Notes: generated by a model from the letters alone, not told the origin. A stretch of 64,000 nt of DNA from Chamaea fasciata (GCA_029207755.1 JARCOQ010000002.1:59201576-59265575), one strand, 5' to 3'. Positions 34,943 through 46,291 are shown, numbered from the stretch's first letter. Made by a program: numbers and translations.

Positions 34943-37900
34943 AAATAATGAGGTAATTCTATAGTTCATGAAAATTACACCCTGGTGTCACTGGGATCAT
35001 TTTCTGTGATTGTCTGTGTTCTGAAACTTTGTTCATTAGGAATTAATTTCCCATGTTCTTTGGAGTGGTTATGAGCTGGAGAATCATGCAAAATTTCGGA
35101 GCTCAACAAACAATAAATGACCATGATTAATGCAGCTTATTCTGTGACAGCTTTTGGGATCACAGCCCATGAGAGATGTCATGGCTATTGCTCTGAAAGG
35201 GTTTTCCTCCATGTTACGTGTCCTTATTCCTTTGTCTATTGCCCTGCTTCTATTGTCTCCTTCTTCTATTGTCCTCCTGTTTATGGTCTCCTCTTTCTTT
35301 CAGCCAATTTCAGTATGACTGGTGAAACATTTTTTTGTGTGCTGCACTAAAAGTAAACAGCCACTTTAAAATTCTAGGCTTCTTAAAAGGAGTGACCTAG
35401 GAGGGAAGGACAACAACCTTACATTATGATTGCAGATTTTTTTGTTGTTGTTGTTCTGAAATAAAGTAAAAAATATTTTAGGAACCTGAGATCCTCAGAA
35501 AAGCATTTTACTGGTGTTATTTGACAGTTCAGTTGATAACACACCAGTTGGTATACTTTTAGTACCTCCACAGATATATGTCAATAAAATGTGCATGGCT
35601 TTTTATTGTCACTTCAACTGACCTGAAAGAGGGCATTGTCTCCCACAAATACCTTATAAAGGCAACCTTTGAAACATTCTAGAGTTCTTTGATACCTTCA
35701 AGTTTTCTTGATACAGACACATTTGAAACTTGTTCAAGGGTAATAAGTCACCTCTTTTGTTCTTTCAAGTATAACTCTAGGTTTTACACGGTGTATTTTT
35801 CTTGTTGATAGATGGGAGTATTCTCTTCTGGGGATTAAAGACAGAACACACTCTCTGGTTTTTAAAAATTCTTTTCTGATATAGGCATTAAGTAGCAGAA
35901 CTAACAGTTTGATTCTTCAGAAAAAAATTCACGCAAACTTGCTCTTTGCAGAAGGGTATCTGTCACTCAGTGCAGCGAGAGCAGCAACAGCTTATTCTGA
36001 TCTCATCATTAGCAGTGAAACCAGTAACCCAGTAAACCAGTTCTGCAAATTAGCACACTGAAAAAAGAAGTCTGAGGAGCCTAGTGGCATAATGACTTCC
36101 TTGAATTTCATAGAGAACATGTTGAGCTTCCTAATTCTGGTACAGTGCAGCATTTATGTATTATAACATACATCCCAGGAAAAAGAGTGACTGATAGATC
36201 CCACTAAAATGTCTGATTGAGTGACAAAAGAAGACAAATGTCTGATATGTCTGATAATCCCATACAGCAAAAATCAAGTAAACAGGAGATATGTGATATT
36301 TTTAAAAATGTAGCAAATTGCATATGTAATTTTAAAAGCTCTTTGGATTCATATCAAAAACATAAGAAGGCATAAAACACTGGAAAATAGCAAAATGTAT
36401 TAAAATATATATTGGAAATTATCAAGCTATGCAATTTTTATTTTAAGAAAGGACAATAAGCTGTGTTTTTTTTCTCTTTGTACTTTGTACCTATCCTGGT
36501 TGAAACTAATTAAGAAACAGTATTTGAGAATTGTAACTCTATAGAAGAGTTCTAAAGCCAACGTAAATTTCTGTGAAAATCATTACTTCATATAAAAATT
36601 ATGTCTGTTGATTTTCATATGTTTTAAAAATACTTGATTCCCAAAAGACAGTATTCTGATACTCTGGATCCAAAGATGCATCCTACCCAGCTTTACTCAT
36701 TGAAAAGTCAGCTACTTAGTCTAAGGCAAATATACAGCCAATGGAAAGAGACTGGATTTCCAAAGTACATTTCTTTATTTGTACTTTTCCACCTGAACAT
36801 GCCTGAGAGAGCCTAACCAACTGTTTAGGGCTGGTCATTGAACTGCTAGATATCCAGGGCATGCTTTAGAAGCATCCTTATCTAAGCCTTCTAAGATACT
36901 TATTTTTGGTTCTGAGAATTTATAACACTTTTGTTGATCTCCTTCAAATATTATGTGATCTTTCTGCCGATCAATTGGCAGTGTCACAGAGGCTTATAGT
37001 TTTCATGGATAATATAAAGCTGCTCAATCTTTTGCTTACAAGCGATAGGCAGTGGATTGTCTGTCAATATGTAGCACATATAAAGCAGAGAAGCAAAACT
37101 ATCAACAGCAGACTCTTACTGTCTTTTCTCCCTTCCCTTCTCAATTAACACTGGGGTCAAGCTCAACAGTTCAGACAAAAATTTATTAATTATAATTTAT
37201 TCCTTTAAAGACAAACAGTAACTTTAGAAGAAAGATATATTATTGATTTGCTTGAGTTTTCTTAAAGAAATAGCTTGTTATTTGCAGGCTGCTGTCCTTC
37301 AGCATATATAAAGTATATCCTGTTTGGACTAAGTGTTTTCTGAAAACATTCCTACTCTGCTATTAGTTCTGGAGAAAATTTTAATCCCAGTTTCATTTTT
37401 GTGAAATATGATGTTGCAAAAAATCCAGGCAGGACATTGCAAGAGACTGAAGGAAGGTATCCTGGCTCATGACTTTATTCCAGTTTTTGTTTTCATTCAA
37501 TCTATGTTCTCTGATGTGATTTATAGCAACATAATATTTGGATGAGCAAATCTACTCTTATCCAGAGGGATGCAGCAAAATAATTGAATTGAAACATTTT
37601 ATTAAATCCCTTTGAATAATTTAAAGATGATGATGATGATGATGATGTGATAATATTTTTGCTGCTCAAAAAAAATTTGGTATGAAAACACAAGATTCCT
37701 TTGCAAATTAACTTCTTTTATGTCTGGATATAATGTTTTACGAAACTGGATTCTTGGTTGAGTATGAAAACACCTACTTCTGAATACATTATTAGGCACT
37801 AGATAGTTCCTGCAATCTGAAAATCCACATTCCTCATTTGTCTGTTGTTTTCCATTAATATATAATCGTTTAAATCTTTTTTTTACAAGGTTCTTCACTG

Positions 37901-38402
37901 CTCCATTGTCTTTAAAATATCAGTTACTAAATTCAGAACAATGACCTTAAACTTTAAGTTCAGATTTTGTTCCAATTTTAAGTGTGCAGTGATGACCACT
38001 AATATTTAGCAACTCAGTTGTCATTACTCTTGCACAAAATCCTATTCTGTAATCAGCTTTATGAAAGGTTTTGTTGGACAGTCTTTTTTCCTAGGAAGCT
38101 CAAATTAGTTCCTTTCCTTATATCAGTCCTGTAGTCTGTGATTTCCCCTTCTGCCTCCTATGAAATTTGCCCAAATGTTCTGGAGTTTGTCCAAGCTTTC
38201 AAGCCACAATAAAGAATTCCTATGCTCATGACCTAGAAAATTATTGAATTTTTCTTATTTTTATGCTATTAAAACACTACGTGTTAAAAAAAGGCAATGT
38301 TTCATCTGTTTTTTAGGGACACATCAAATCTCTTGTATAACATTACTCCTATAAGACAGAGACCCCAGCATAAATATGTATGATTGGGGTTGCTTCTATT
38401 AA
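34943..38402. other. ~3.5 kb unique sequence; small (GAT)n and (GTT)n
   Basis: Only short microsatellites were noted: GTT units at about 35437-35456 and GAT units at 37626-37647. No gene or transposon recognised. Confidence 0.45.
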
Positions 38403-38835
38403 GGTGCAAAACTTTGCACTTCCCCTTGTTGAATCTCCATAAGATTCCTGTCAGTCCACATCTCCAGCCTGTTGAAGTCCTTCTGAATGTCAGGACAATC
38501 CTCTTGTGATTTAGTCACTCCTCCCAGTTTTGAGACATCAGCAAACTTGTTGTAGACTAGACCCTCCACCATCATCCAGCTCATTAACCAAGATTTTGAA
38601 CAGGACTGGACCCAGTATTAATCCCTGGGGTATACTGCTAGTTGCTGGCCTTCACTAGCCTTTGTTCGCCAATCATCATTTTTTTAGGCCCAGACATTTA
38701 TCCAGTTTTCAGTCGATCTTACAGTCTACTCATCCAGTCCACACTTCAGTGGCTTTTCTATGAGGATGTTGATTGGTGTTCAGATGGAATTACATATGTA
38801 GTTTCCAACTCAACCATCTAGTTTATCATATTCCA
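38403..38835 (-). mobile_element. CR1: CR1 LINE fragment from the reverse-transcriptase domain
   Basis: Minus-strand CR1 covering part of the ORF2 reverse-transcriptase palm and thumb, not the 3' end. Translated on the minus strand, one frame gives the motif-B-like [12 protein letters not shown] (about 38632-38597) and then hits a stop. A different frame (38584-38399) carries the catalytic motif C box as KFADVSKL instead of the family's FADD, followed by the conserved LEMW and NLME segment. The frame change between the two motifs and the lost second Asp show that the copy is dead. The right part (38770-38835) matches more weakly, and the left edge is where TTTGCACTTCCCCTTGTTGA begins. Lack of the 3' UTR means the copy was cut by later deletion. 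Confidence 0.9.
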
Positions 38836-39423
38836 CTTTCATAACCAAACAAGAGAATTTCTAGCCCAATGCTCAGTCACTCAGGTGAGCAATGGAAAAC
38901 TTGCAATCTGATTCCTGTTTTCAGGAGTTTTTGCGCATTGACATTAAACAGACATTGGATAAAAAGTCTCAGAATGGTTTTAAATTTGCTAGGTAAAGCA
39001 AAGCAAATCTTATTCAAGTTCAGTGGAATATTCATGCTTCATCAAAATATTAACACAATCCTATTTTTTCACTTGAAGAAATGAAATCTTTTCCTAGAAA
39101 CACATGACTGCTAGAGTCATCTGGTTCTGGCCCACATTATAACAGGCAAAACAAACGTAATCTGCTTGATATACAACCAAGTATTTTTAACTCCAGAAGC
39201 TATTCAGATGCATAATAAAACTTCTTGCCATATGGCATTTTAGTACGTTTACATTGATAGAAATCACTTTTGATATTCAACCTATAGGTTACATCGTTTG
39301 AGCACAATGTAACCTCTGAAATTTTTATATCATCTTTATGAATAAAACTTTAATCATAGCAATCCCTTTTTTTAGATTTCCATGGTTAAAAGTAGTATCA
39401 CATAAGAAAATTTGTATAAATGA
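38836..39423. other. Unique sequence, nothing recognised
   Basis: AT-rich spacer between two CR1 fragments of opposite orientation; no supported feature. Confidence 0.45.
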
Positions 39424-39551
39424 CAAGAAGGCACTGGTGAGGCCACACCTTCAGTCCTGTATCTAGTTCTGGACCCCTCACTTCAAGAAAGATATTGAGG
39501 TGCTGGAGTGTATCCAGGGAAGGAAAATGAAGCTGAAGAAGAGTCTAGAGA

Positions 39552-39556
39552 GTAAG
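39552..39556. repeat. Target-site duplication GTAAG, left copy
   Basis: GTAAG directly precedes the TGTATT start of the LTR; the identical 5-mer follows the ACCACA end at 40627-40631. Confidence 0.9.
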
Positions 39557-40626
39557 TGTATTGGTTTATGAGGCAAGGTTCTAGTACCAGGGAATCTGCA
39601 GGGGTGGTTTCCAGGAAAAGCTGCCAGAAGTTCCTCCCATGTCTGTCAGAGCCAATGCCAGACTCCTCCAAGATGGACCCACTGCTGGCCAAGGCCAAGC
39701 CAATCAGAGATGATAATGATGCCTCTGTGATACCATATTTGAGAAGGCAGAACAGTTATTGTCCAGAAGGAATTGCAATAAAGAAGTGAGGAGTCATAAT
39801 ATATGAAAGAAACAGCCCAACAGACACCCTGCTCAGTGGAGAAGGAGGGGCAGGAGGTGCTCCAGGTGCTCGACAGAGATTGCCCTTCAGCCCATGGTGC
39901 AGACCATAGTGTGGCAGATGTGTCCATGCAGCCCATGGAGGTCCACAAGGATGCAGGGTTCTACCTACAACCCCTGGAGGAGCCCTGTGCCAGAGTGGGT
40001 GGATGACCAAAAGATGGCTGTGACTCCATGGGAAATCCATGCTAGAGCAGTTTCCATCCAGGACCTATGGACCCATGAAGAGAAAGAGCAGGTTTCCTGG
40101 TAGGATTGCAACCCTCCAGGAAGGACTCAGGCTGGAGAAGTACATGGAAAACGCTAGCCTGTGGGACAAACTTCTACTGGAGAAGTTCATTGAGAACTGT
40201 CTCCTGTGGGAGAGACTCCACACTGGGTTTTTTCCACATGAGAGTTTTCTTTTCCTGAGGAGGAAGCAGCAGCAAAAAAACCCCAACATGCTGTGAACTG
40301 ATGGTAACCCCCACTCCCTGTCTCTCTGCAATGATGTAGGAGAGGAAGTAAAGAATTGAGAATAAAGACTGGGAAAAAGGGAAAAGTGGGGAGAAGGTGT
40401 TTTTAAGATCTGTTTTTCTTCTCATTAACCTACTCTGAATTTGACTAGTAATGAATTCAACTGATTTCCGTAAGTCAAATCTGTTTTGCCCTTGACAGCA
40501 GTTGATGAGTGATCTCTCTGTGCCCTTATCTCAACCCATGAGCCTTTTGTTATAGTTTTTCAGTTGCAGAGGAGAGTGATAGACTTTGGTGAGCATCTAA
40601 CATCCAGTCTAGGTCAAACTACCACA
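39557..40626 (+). mobile_element. Solo LTR, avian ERVL-type, old
   Basis: A 1070-bp LTR with TG at 39557 and CA at 40625, flanked by a GTAAG duplication and with no internal retroviral sequence. It is therefore a solo LTR left by recombination between the two LTRs of a provirus. I recognise it as a common avian ERVL-like LTR by AGAGCCAATGCCAGACTCC near 39647, the repeated GTGGGAGAGACTCCACACTGG-like units (40130-40225), and CTCATTAACCTACTCTGAAT (40421-40440) near the end. A 5-bp duplication fits ERVL and ERV1-type integration. An AATAAA lies at 40361-40366. The position I would expect to hold the poly(A) signal reads AATGAA (40450-40455). Only three CpGs remain in 1070 bp, consistent with long methylation decay. 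Several 60-100-codon frames inside on both strands are chance frames of GC-richer LTR DNA. Confidence 0.93.
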
Positions 40627-40631
40627 GTAAG
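40627..40631. repeat. Target-site duplication GTAAG, right copy
   Basis: Identical to 39552-39556; marks the right edge of the LTR insertion in the CR1 copy. Confidence 0.9.
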
Positions 40632-41030
40632 TCATATGAAAAGTGACTGAAAGAGCTGGGGTTTTTTAGCCTGAAGAAGGCTCAGGGGAGTCCTTTTCAT
40701 TCTCTACAGCTGCCTGAAAGGAGGTTGTACCAGGTGGGTATCAGCCTCTTCTCTCAGGCAACAAGCAAGAGGATGAGAGGAAATGGCCTCACTCTGTGGC
40801 AGGAGAGGGTCAGGTTGGACTTCAGGAAGAATTCCTTCAGTAAAAGGATCATTAAGCATTATAATGGGCTGTGCTGGGAAGTGGTGGATTCACCATCCCT
40901 GGAACTGTTAAATATATGACTGGATGTGACATTTACTATAATTTAATTGACATGGTGGCGTTCAGTCAAAGTCCTGCCTTGATGGTCTTGGAGGGCTTTT
41001 CCAATCTTAATGAATCTATGCCTCTATGAA

Positions 41031-43374
41031 GGCAGAGACCTGCATGTTGAATATTAGAATTTGAAACCACTTAGAACCCTACAAAAGTAATTGGCCAAGT
41101 ATTAAAAAATAATAGAAAACTAGATTACATCACATGAATTCTGTATTTTCTAATGAAATTAAATTTTGATATCTCATCAGTTTCTGACTTTTCATATATT
41201 TGCATTTCATATTCATTTTGATTTTATACTGTGGTTATACGTTATTTAAAAAAAAAAAAATAACTAAGCCAGATTTCTGTACAGGACACACTGGAAACCA
41301 GGAAAAGGACCAGCAGAATTACTGTGGATTCCCAGAATATTGGTCCCCAAAGTACATCAAAAAATGGTTACAAACAAATGAAAGACACTTGATTCAACCC
41401 CCTCCATTCTGCTTGTTTTACTTCACACTGTGTAGTGTCCACATGGTTACTGCATCTTTGCAGATATCACAGCCAAAGATAGTAACTTCAGTTAGGCAGA
41501 CCATTTCTGTTATCTACTTACACTAAGTTTCTCAGACATGAGTGATTCTCCTGTCCCTGTGTTTTCTCTTAATTAAAACTACTGAGCTACAATAAAGAGC
41601 ATGTAACTGAAGAGAGAGGTCATATTAAGCTGGTAAATTAAAATATAAAAATGAAAGAAACTAATTTTAATTTCTTTTAATTAAAAAATTAAAAACAACA
41701 GATTTAGGATAATCTGGTAAACTAGACTGTGTAACACCTATGCAAAAATTTGAAAATTTGACTTCCAATGAGCATACAAGAATCAATCAACCTAGAGGCT
41801 CTTGAAATTCAAAGTTCTTCATATTTCTTTAATTTGAATATCAAAATAGATCAGGAGAATTATGCCATAAATTTTAACTCGGTGACTAAAGTTTGACCAG
41901 CAGAAATGTCAGTGTCAAATCTTTATACATCTAAAATTAAATAAATGACATATGATGAACTGTCCAACTGTGAAAGTCTCTTAATTTAAGGAGATGAGAT
42001 TAAAATCCATTTGTTCTTAAATTGTTTTTAGCAGTGATTCCTGTTTTGTTGAGGAAAGAAATTACTTTAAATTCTCAGGCTGTTATTACATATCCACATC
42101 TCTAGAAAGACTCTTGGTGAATCTTGTCTCAAGCTTGGGCTGTAAGGACTTTAAGATAGGGCTGTTTTTTGCACTGTGCTTAACTTGGGACAGAATAAAA
42201 TGTGCTCCTTTGCCTTCTGACAGCATTGTAACTGATACATAATAAGAAAAAAATAAATTGATGAGGGAAGTAAGCTACAATTTTAACATTTTTCGGGTAA
42301 GACAAAGGCAAGGCAAGTCAGGAAGGCAAGACAAAGAATTTTCCTGCAATGAAAGAGCGTGAATGAAAGCATGGGACCTACTTTTGAAAACACTATATGC
42401 TGAGCAATTAATTTTCTTACCACTTATTCTAGTTATTGATATTTGAGTCCTCCCTATGCAAAGGACTGCATGTAGCTCAAGTCTTCACCATATGCCCACA
42501 GACCTCATAGTGTTCAGAAGTAAAGCTTTCTTAATCAAGCAAAATCATACCATATAGCAGATTTTTTCTCCTCTTGGGCCTCTGTCTGCAGTAACAACAC
42601 TAGAAAGGCAGTCCTGTTGAGTACATGATTAAACAGGTGCATGTGACTATTCAGCTCGCTGGAAGAGGTGGGGGCAAAATACAAAAAAATGAAGAGATTT
42701 TGAGCACTGGCTTTAATCTGTCAAGTTTAACGTCTGCCTGCTACAGACACTGCTGGGACAGAATATTCTGTACCACATCTACATAGGCACTCACTAGATA
42801 AAAGTACACAGGGAAATTAATTGTCAGTTAAGAATTTAAAACAGGAAGTAGATGTTCATACTCTCAGAATATTCTGTAAAGCAGGGAGCACACATGTGAA
42901 GGAAGCTTACTTTTAAAGGTTTCTGCTACTACTACTACAAGAGAGTTTCGTTAAACTTCTGAAAGCAGTAGCATTGGAAGACAGCCTCTACTTAAAAGCC
43001 TCATAAGGAGATGTGACATTCCGGACAGAAACTGAGATATTTTTATCCTGACAAAGGTAGATGTTAAAAAAAAAGCACATTAGTTTTCTGAAAAAAAAAA
43101 AATCACTGTATTTCTGAACAAGTATCCTGCTGAGATCCAGTATAAAAACTTCTAATCAAAAGAAATAATTTGAATGTCTCAAAAAAGACTGGTGACACAA
43201 AGACCTGGTTTCTGAACCAGTTTTTCTGGTAGAAGCTGAGATGACTGCACAGTGAAAGTAAAGAAATATGAGAATCAAGACAGAGAACCTCCAGTCGAGA
43301 AAGAAGAGTTTTTACTATCTGCTCAAAGACACCAAACTGTACTACAACACTTTAAATCTTCCCTAGAGTTTTTC
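41031..43374. other. Unique AT-rich sequence
   Basis: No gene or transposon recognised. Short A runs near 41247-41260 and 43082-43101 and an AATTAAAAAATTAAAA-type tract near 41680. Confidence 0.45.
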
Positions 43375-43427
43375 AAACACCTAGGCTATTTAGGTGTAGG
43401 TGTTTGTTTAGCCCTAATCTAGGGCTA
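43375..43427. repeat. Two adjacent small inverted repeats
   Basis: Stem 1: AAACACCTA (43375-43383) with TAGGTGTTT (43397-43405). Stem 2: TAGCCCTA (43409-43416) with TAGGGCTA (43420-43427), loop of three bases. Both arms are perfect. No function can be assigned; an AT-rich genome produces some by chance, but two GC-containing perfect stems side by side are less usual. Confidence 0.85.
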
Positions 43428-43905
43428 AAAATCTGTATTGGAAAGCTGTTACATATTTAATTAGTTTGCTGTGCGATTCTTGTAATAGAAGTGAGGGAAA
43501 GGTTGATTCTATTGAATATCAGTCAAGCTCATAGTGAAGTGACTTTAAGAGATTAAATTAGTCATCTATGCTTTCTCTGAAGTAAATGGACAGAGATAGA
43601 CACCTTCAGCAGGCAATTAATTCTACCTTAAGTTAGTTGTCTAAGGCTGTTTTGATGAATCACCTTTTGACAGTATCTCTATCTTTTTCAGAGGGCATCT
43701 AGTTAGCTTCACATAACTATTAAATTTTTAGGAAAAACAAACTTTACTAGTGCTTATACACAGCTGCTTTGAACTGAATAAGCATATAGACTTTTTCTGA
43801 TTTTTAAAGTTTTTAAACACATTATTGACCCAGAATTGAAAACAATCTCTGTGACTCTGGACGAGTGTTCAAAGTTCTACTAAAAATCAAAGGGAATAAT
43901 AAGGT
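43428..43905. other. Unique sequence, nothing recognised
   Basis: AT-rich spacer with no supported feature. Confidence 0.4.
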
Positions 43906-43990
43906 CACCAAAAACCCCAGAAACCATAGCCAAAACCAATCCAAAGCCAAAACCAAACTAAATCAACAAAATACCCCAAACAACCCAAAA
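43906..43990. repeat. A/C-rich low-complexity tract
   Basis: About 85 nt almost without G or T on this strand, built from CCAAAACC, CCCCAAAC and CAACCC units. Part of the recurrent A/C module seen at 34355, 48841 and 49657. Confidence 0.9.
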
Positions 43991-45231
43991 TTTTACTTTG
44001 TAGCAGTAGGAGGACCTGGGTTAAAACTCTGACAAAGAAGCTGAAAGAAGAAAGGAAAGATCCTCTGTAAGCAACCAGAAAAAAAAAATGTGTTAGTGAA
44101 CTTGATGAGAAGTAATAAAGACTGTGTGTCCATATTAATTTACGTGTAATAATGTCCTCTTTCCACTACCATCAGCAAATGTTCAATTACATGGAAAAAT
44201 GGCACTTTTCTCCTTTATATATGCTTAATGTTTTTGAAACAGGAAAATAACAGGAAAAGGAGCATTGGTTTATTTCCTATGATGACTCATTAAGTCATAA
44301 AATTACAGTTGATTTTGTGGATTTTAAGAGAAATTCTTTTGTTTTGCAGAGGACCAATTGATCAGTTCAGAAAAGCTATATTCATGTATTGGAGGAAATG
44401 CTTTTTCTGGACCAATTTGTGATGTTATCTTTTAAAATACGTCTGTGGCAATCAGATATTATGTGTGATTATTTATTCACCTTTCCTATGTTACTCTACA
44501 TACTGTTTTTGGGGGTTTTTTTTCTTCATTTGTATGCATATATCTCCACTCCAATCTCTTTTTGCCAGTCTCTTCGCAGGTACAAAGACTTTAGATTTTC
44601 CAAATACTGGTATTCCTGTTAGAATGTGAATTCCTATGCATAAACACTGAGCTATTCATCAACAGAAAGTTTTCAAAAGCTGGTATTTCAGCTAAAGGAA
44701 TTCCCCTCTCTGACACCCTCTTTAACACTATCTTCAGACAGTGGAGCAGAAAATGACCTTAAATCTTTCCTCTTTTGAAGCTACACTCCCTTTGATGTTA
44801 CACTGAAAGATAAGAGAAAGGGCTGGTACCTCCACAATATAAAATTGTGCGAGCTTGTGTGCAGGCAAATAGGATAGGAGGAAAAGCTGACTGGAAGACT
44901 ATGGATAGCATACAGAGGCTTTTCTGGTGTGAACTACTGATTAGAAATCATGCTTACATGGATCCAAATCCAAACCTATGCATGACCCATGTGACCCCTG
45001 CCAGTCCAAGACTTAAACCTAGTCAAATGACCCCTTACAGAGCTACAGTAATTCAACTCTTTCCAAAATCTGATCACATCCCTCATTCCAATCCTTTTCA
45101 GCCATGGATGCTTCAGATCTAAACCTCACAGGAAGGGAGCAGGGTGAGGAGGAGGTTGGAAAGAGTATGAAAGCCACCAGTAAGTGAAGAAAATCAGTGA
45201 TCTGATTCATAAACTTGGTTGTTTGCTATTT
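43991..45231. other. Unique sequence, no supported gene
   Basis: Contains a G5-in-T tract near 44509-44525 and a 91-codon plus-strand frame (44847-45122) without any recognised domain. Confidence 0.4.
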
Positions 45232-45346
45232 CACAGAACAACAGATTCATAAAATGGTTTGAGTTGAAAGAGGCTTGAAAGATCACCCAGTTTCTGTCCC
45301 CCTGTCATGAGCAGGGATACCTTCCAGTAGACCAGGTTGCTCAAAA
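45232..45346 (-). mobile_element. CR1: CR1 LINE 3'-terminal fragment
   Basis: Antisense CR1 tail: CACAGAACAACAGATTCATA terminus, then AAAATGGTTTGAGTTGAAAG (45251-45270), GATCACCCAGTTTCTGTCCC (45281-45300) and AGACCAGGTTGCTCAAAA (45329-45346). The right end merges into an A/C-rich stretch (45344-45372). Confidence 0.9.
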
Positions 45347-45418
45347 CCAAATCAAACAACCCCAACCCAATTACTCTTTGCCAGACGAACTAACACCACT
45401 GAAAAACTAATGCTGGTG

Positions 45419-45423
45419 AGTAC
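45419..45423. repeat. Target-site duplication AGTAC, left copy
   Basis: AGTAC immediately left of the TGTAAGAGAC start of the LTR; the identical 5-mer is at 46084-46088. Confidence 0.9.
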
Positions 45424-45781
45424 TGTAAGAGACGGTCTGAAGATCCCTCATCTGCCTCACGACCATCGTCAAGGACAGAAACTGAAACCCCTAAAACAGG
45501 ACTTTAAAATCTCAATGCAGGAGTTCTGGCCTGGCTGAGGTGGGATGTTGGCCAAGCGCTGCCTGCAGGTGTGTTTGATGGAAAGACCCAGCACGCATAT
45601 CGAAACATCAGAACCTGAGCAGAAACAATGGGCAAGTCACGGTGAAGTGACTGCGCCTGCTGACTTGTACTGGTTGACACTGTACCTGCTGACGACCGAC
45701 TTGTTCTGAGTTCTCTAAATGAACACACTGCATTAATTTCCCCCACCTGTTTGGCCAACTGCCTGTTGCTTCGGAGAGGAC

Positions 45782-45788
45782 TATAAAA
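45782..45788 (+). promoter_or_regulatory. LTR TATA box (TATAAAA)
   Basis: Canonical TATA element in the solo LTR, about 180 bp upstream of the first poly(A) signal. Initiation would be expected near 45810-45815. It may act as a cryptic promoter for plus-strand transcripts; activity is not shown by sequence. Confidence 0.8.
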
Positions 45789-45967
45789 ACCCTGGAGACC
45801 CCCGCTCACTTTTGTGATCACCCCACTGGAGAAACTCATGTCTATAGGTATCTTCAAAAGCCTCGAGGACTCGACCCTCCATGTTGGTAGCTATAATCCC
45901 CTTCCCCTCTTTTCTGTTTTCCTTACTATTCTCTTTTCTCTCCCCACTATCGCATTTGTTGACACTA

Positions 45968-45995
45968 AATAAAGGTGCATTTGTGATTGAATAAA
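45968..45995 (+). promoter_or_regulatory. LTR polyadenylation signals (two AATAAA)
   Basis: AATAAA at 45968-45973 and again at 45990-45995, followed by a GT/T-rich stretch (GAGTTTGTCC, GCTGTGTCTTTTG) typical of a downstream element. If the LTR lies in a host intron in sense orientation it could cause premature polyadenylation. Confidence 0.8.
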
Positions 45996-46083
45996 CTGAG
46001 TTTGTCCCCCGCTGTGTCTTTTGCACTCTGAGATCCCTAAAACGAACCATCATGAACCCCGCTTGTGTAAGCAGATCGTGACA

Positions 46084-46088
46084 AGTAC
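46084..46088. repeat. Target-site duplication AGTAC, right copy
   Basis: Matches 45419-45423 exactly. Confidence 0.9.
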
Positions 46089-46291
46089 CTCTGGCTAACC
46101 AAGTCTGTAATAAAGTTCTGATACTTCTGATTCACTGACCAGTAAATCCAAAATGGTAGCTGCCCAGGCTGGCTCCACATCCATGTAATTCATTAATCCT
46201 AGACGTGTTCTCTGACACCTAATACGTGGATGATAGGGGCAAAGCCAAACCCCTGTATCTCTCCCATATTTAAAAAAAAAAAAAAAAGTAC
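46089..46291. other. Segment ending in A16
   Basis: About 180 bp of unrecognised sequence followed by A16 (46272-46287) and another AGTAC (46287-46291). It resembles the shape of a short retroposed sequence with a poly(A) tail, but I cannot identify a source and the 5-bp match may be chance. Confidence 0.35.

Larger units (their letters stand above)
39424..41030 (+). mobile_element. CR1: CR1 LINE copy split by an LTR insertion
   Basis: Plus-strand CR1 in two parts. Part 1 (39424-39556) carries GCACTGGTGAGGCCACACCT (39431-39450), encoding the ALVRP box, and GATATTGAGGTGCTGGAGTG (39491-39510). Part 2 (40627-41030) resumes with GACTGAAAGAGCTGGGG near 40646, then CTGAAAGGAGGTTGTACC (40715-40732), AACAAGCAAGAGGATGAGAG (40761-40780) and CACCATCCCTGGAACTG (40891-40907). 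It ends with TCCAATCTTAATGAATCTATG and a decayed terminus at 41030. Removing the LTR and one GTAAG joins the parts without gap or overlap. Part 1 already contains an in-frame stop after the ALVRP segment, so the element is inactive. Confidence 0.96.
45424..46083 (+). mobile_element. Solo LTR of an endogenous retrovirus, apparently young
   Basis: A 660-bp LTR beginning TGTAAGAGACGG and ending ATCGTGACA, bounded by perfect 5-bp AGTAC duplications. No primer-binding site or coding sequence follows, so it is a solo LTR. Internal signals are in the expected order: TATAAAA at 45782-45788, two AATAAA signals at 45968-45973 and 45990-45995, then a GT-rich stretch ending near 46018. U3 is therefore about 45424-45810 and R about 45811-46012 (inferred). 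It holds 19 CpGs, against a CpG-poor background and 3 in the 1070-bp LTR at 39557, suggesting recent arrival. The 5-bp duplication points to a gamma-like (ERV1) or ERVL integrase rather than alpha/beta types, which make 6 bp. I do not recognise the family. A 117-codon minus-strand frame inside (45504-45857) is a chance antisense frame. Confidence 0.93.

Noticed and set aside
39483..40425. Cluster of 65-100-codon frames on both strands
   Set aside because: All lie inside the solo LTR, which does not code for protein.
45504..45857. 117-codon minus-strand frame inside the young LTR
   Set aside because: Antisense to a GC-richer LTR with TATA and poly(A) signals on the plus strand; no recognised retroviral or host domain.
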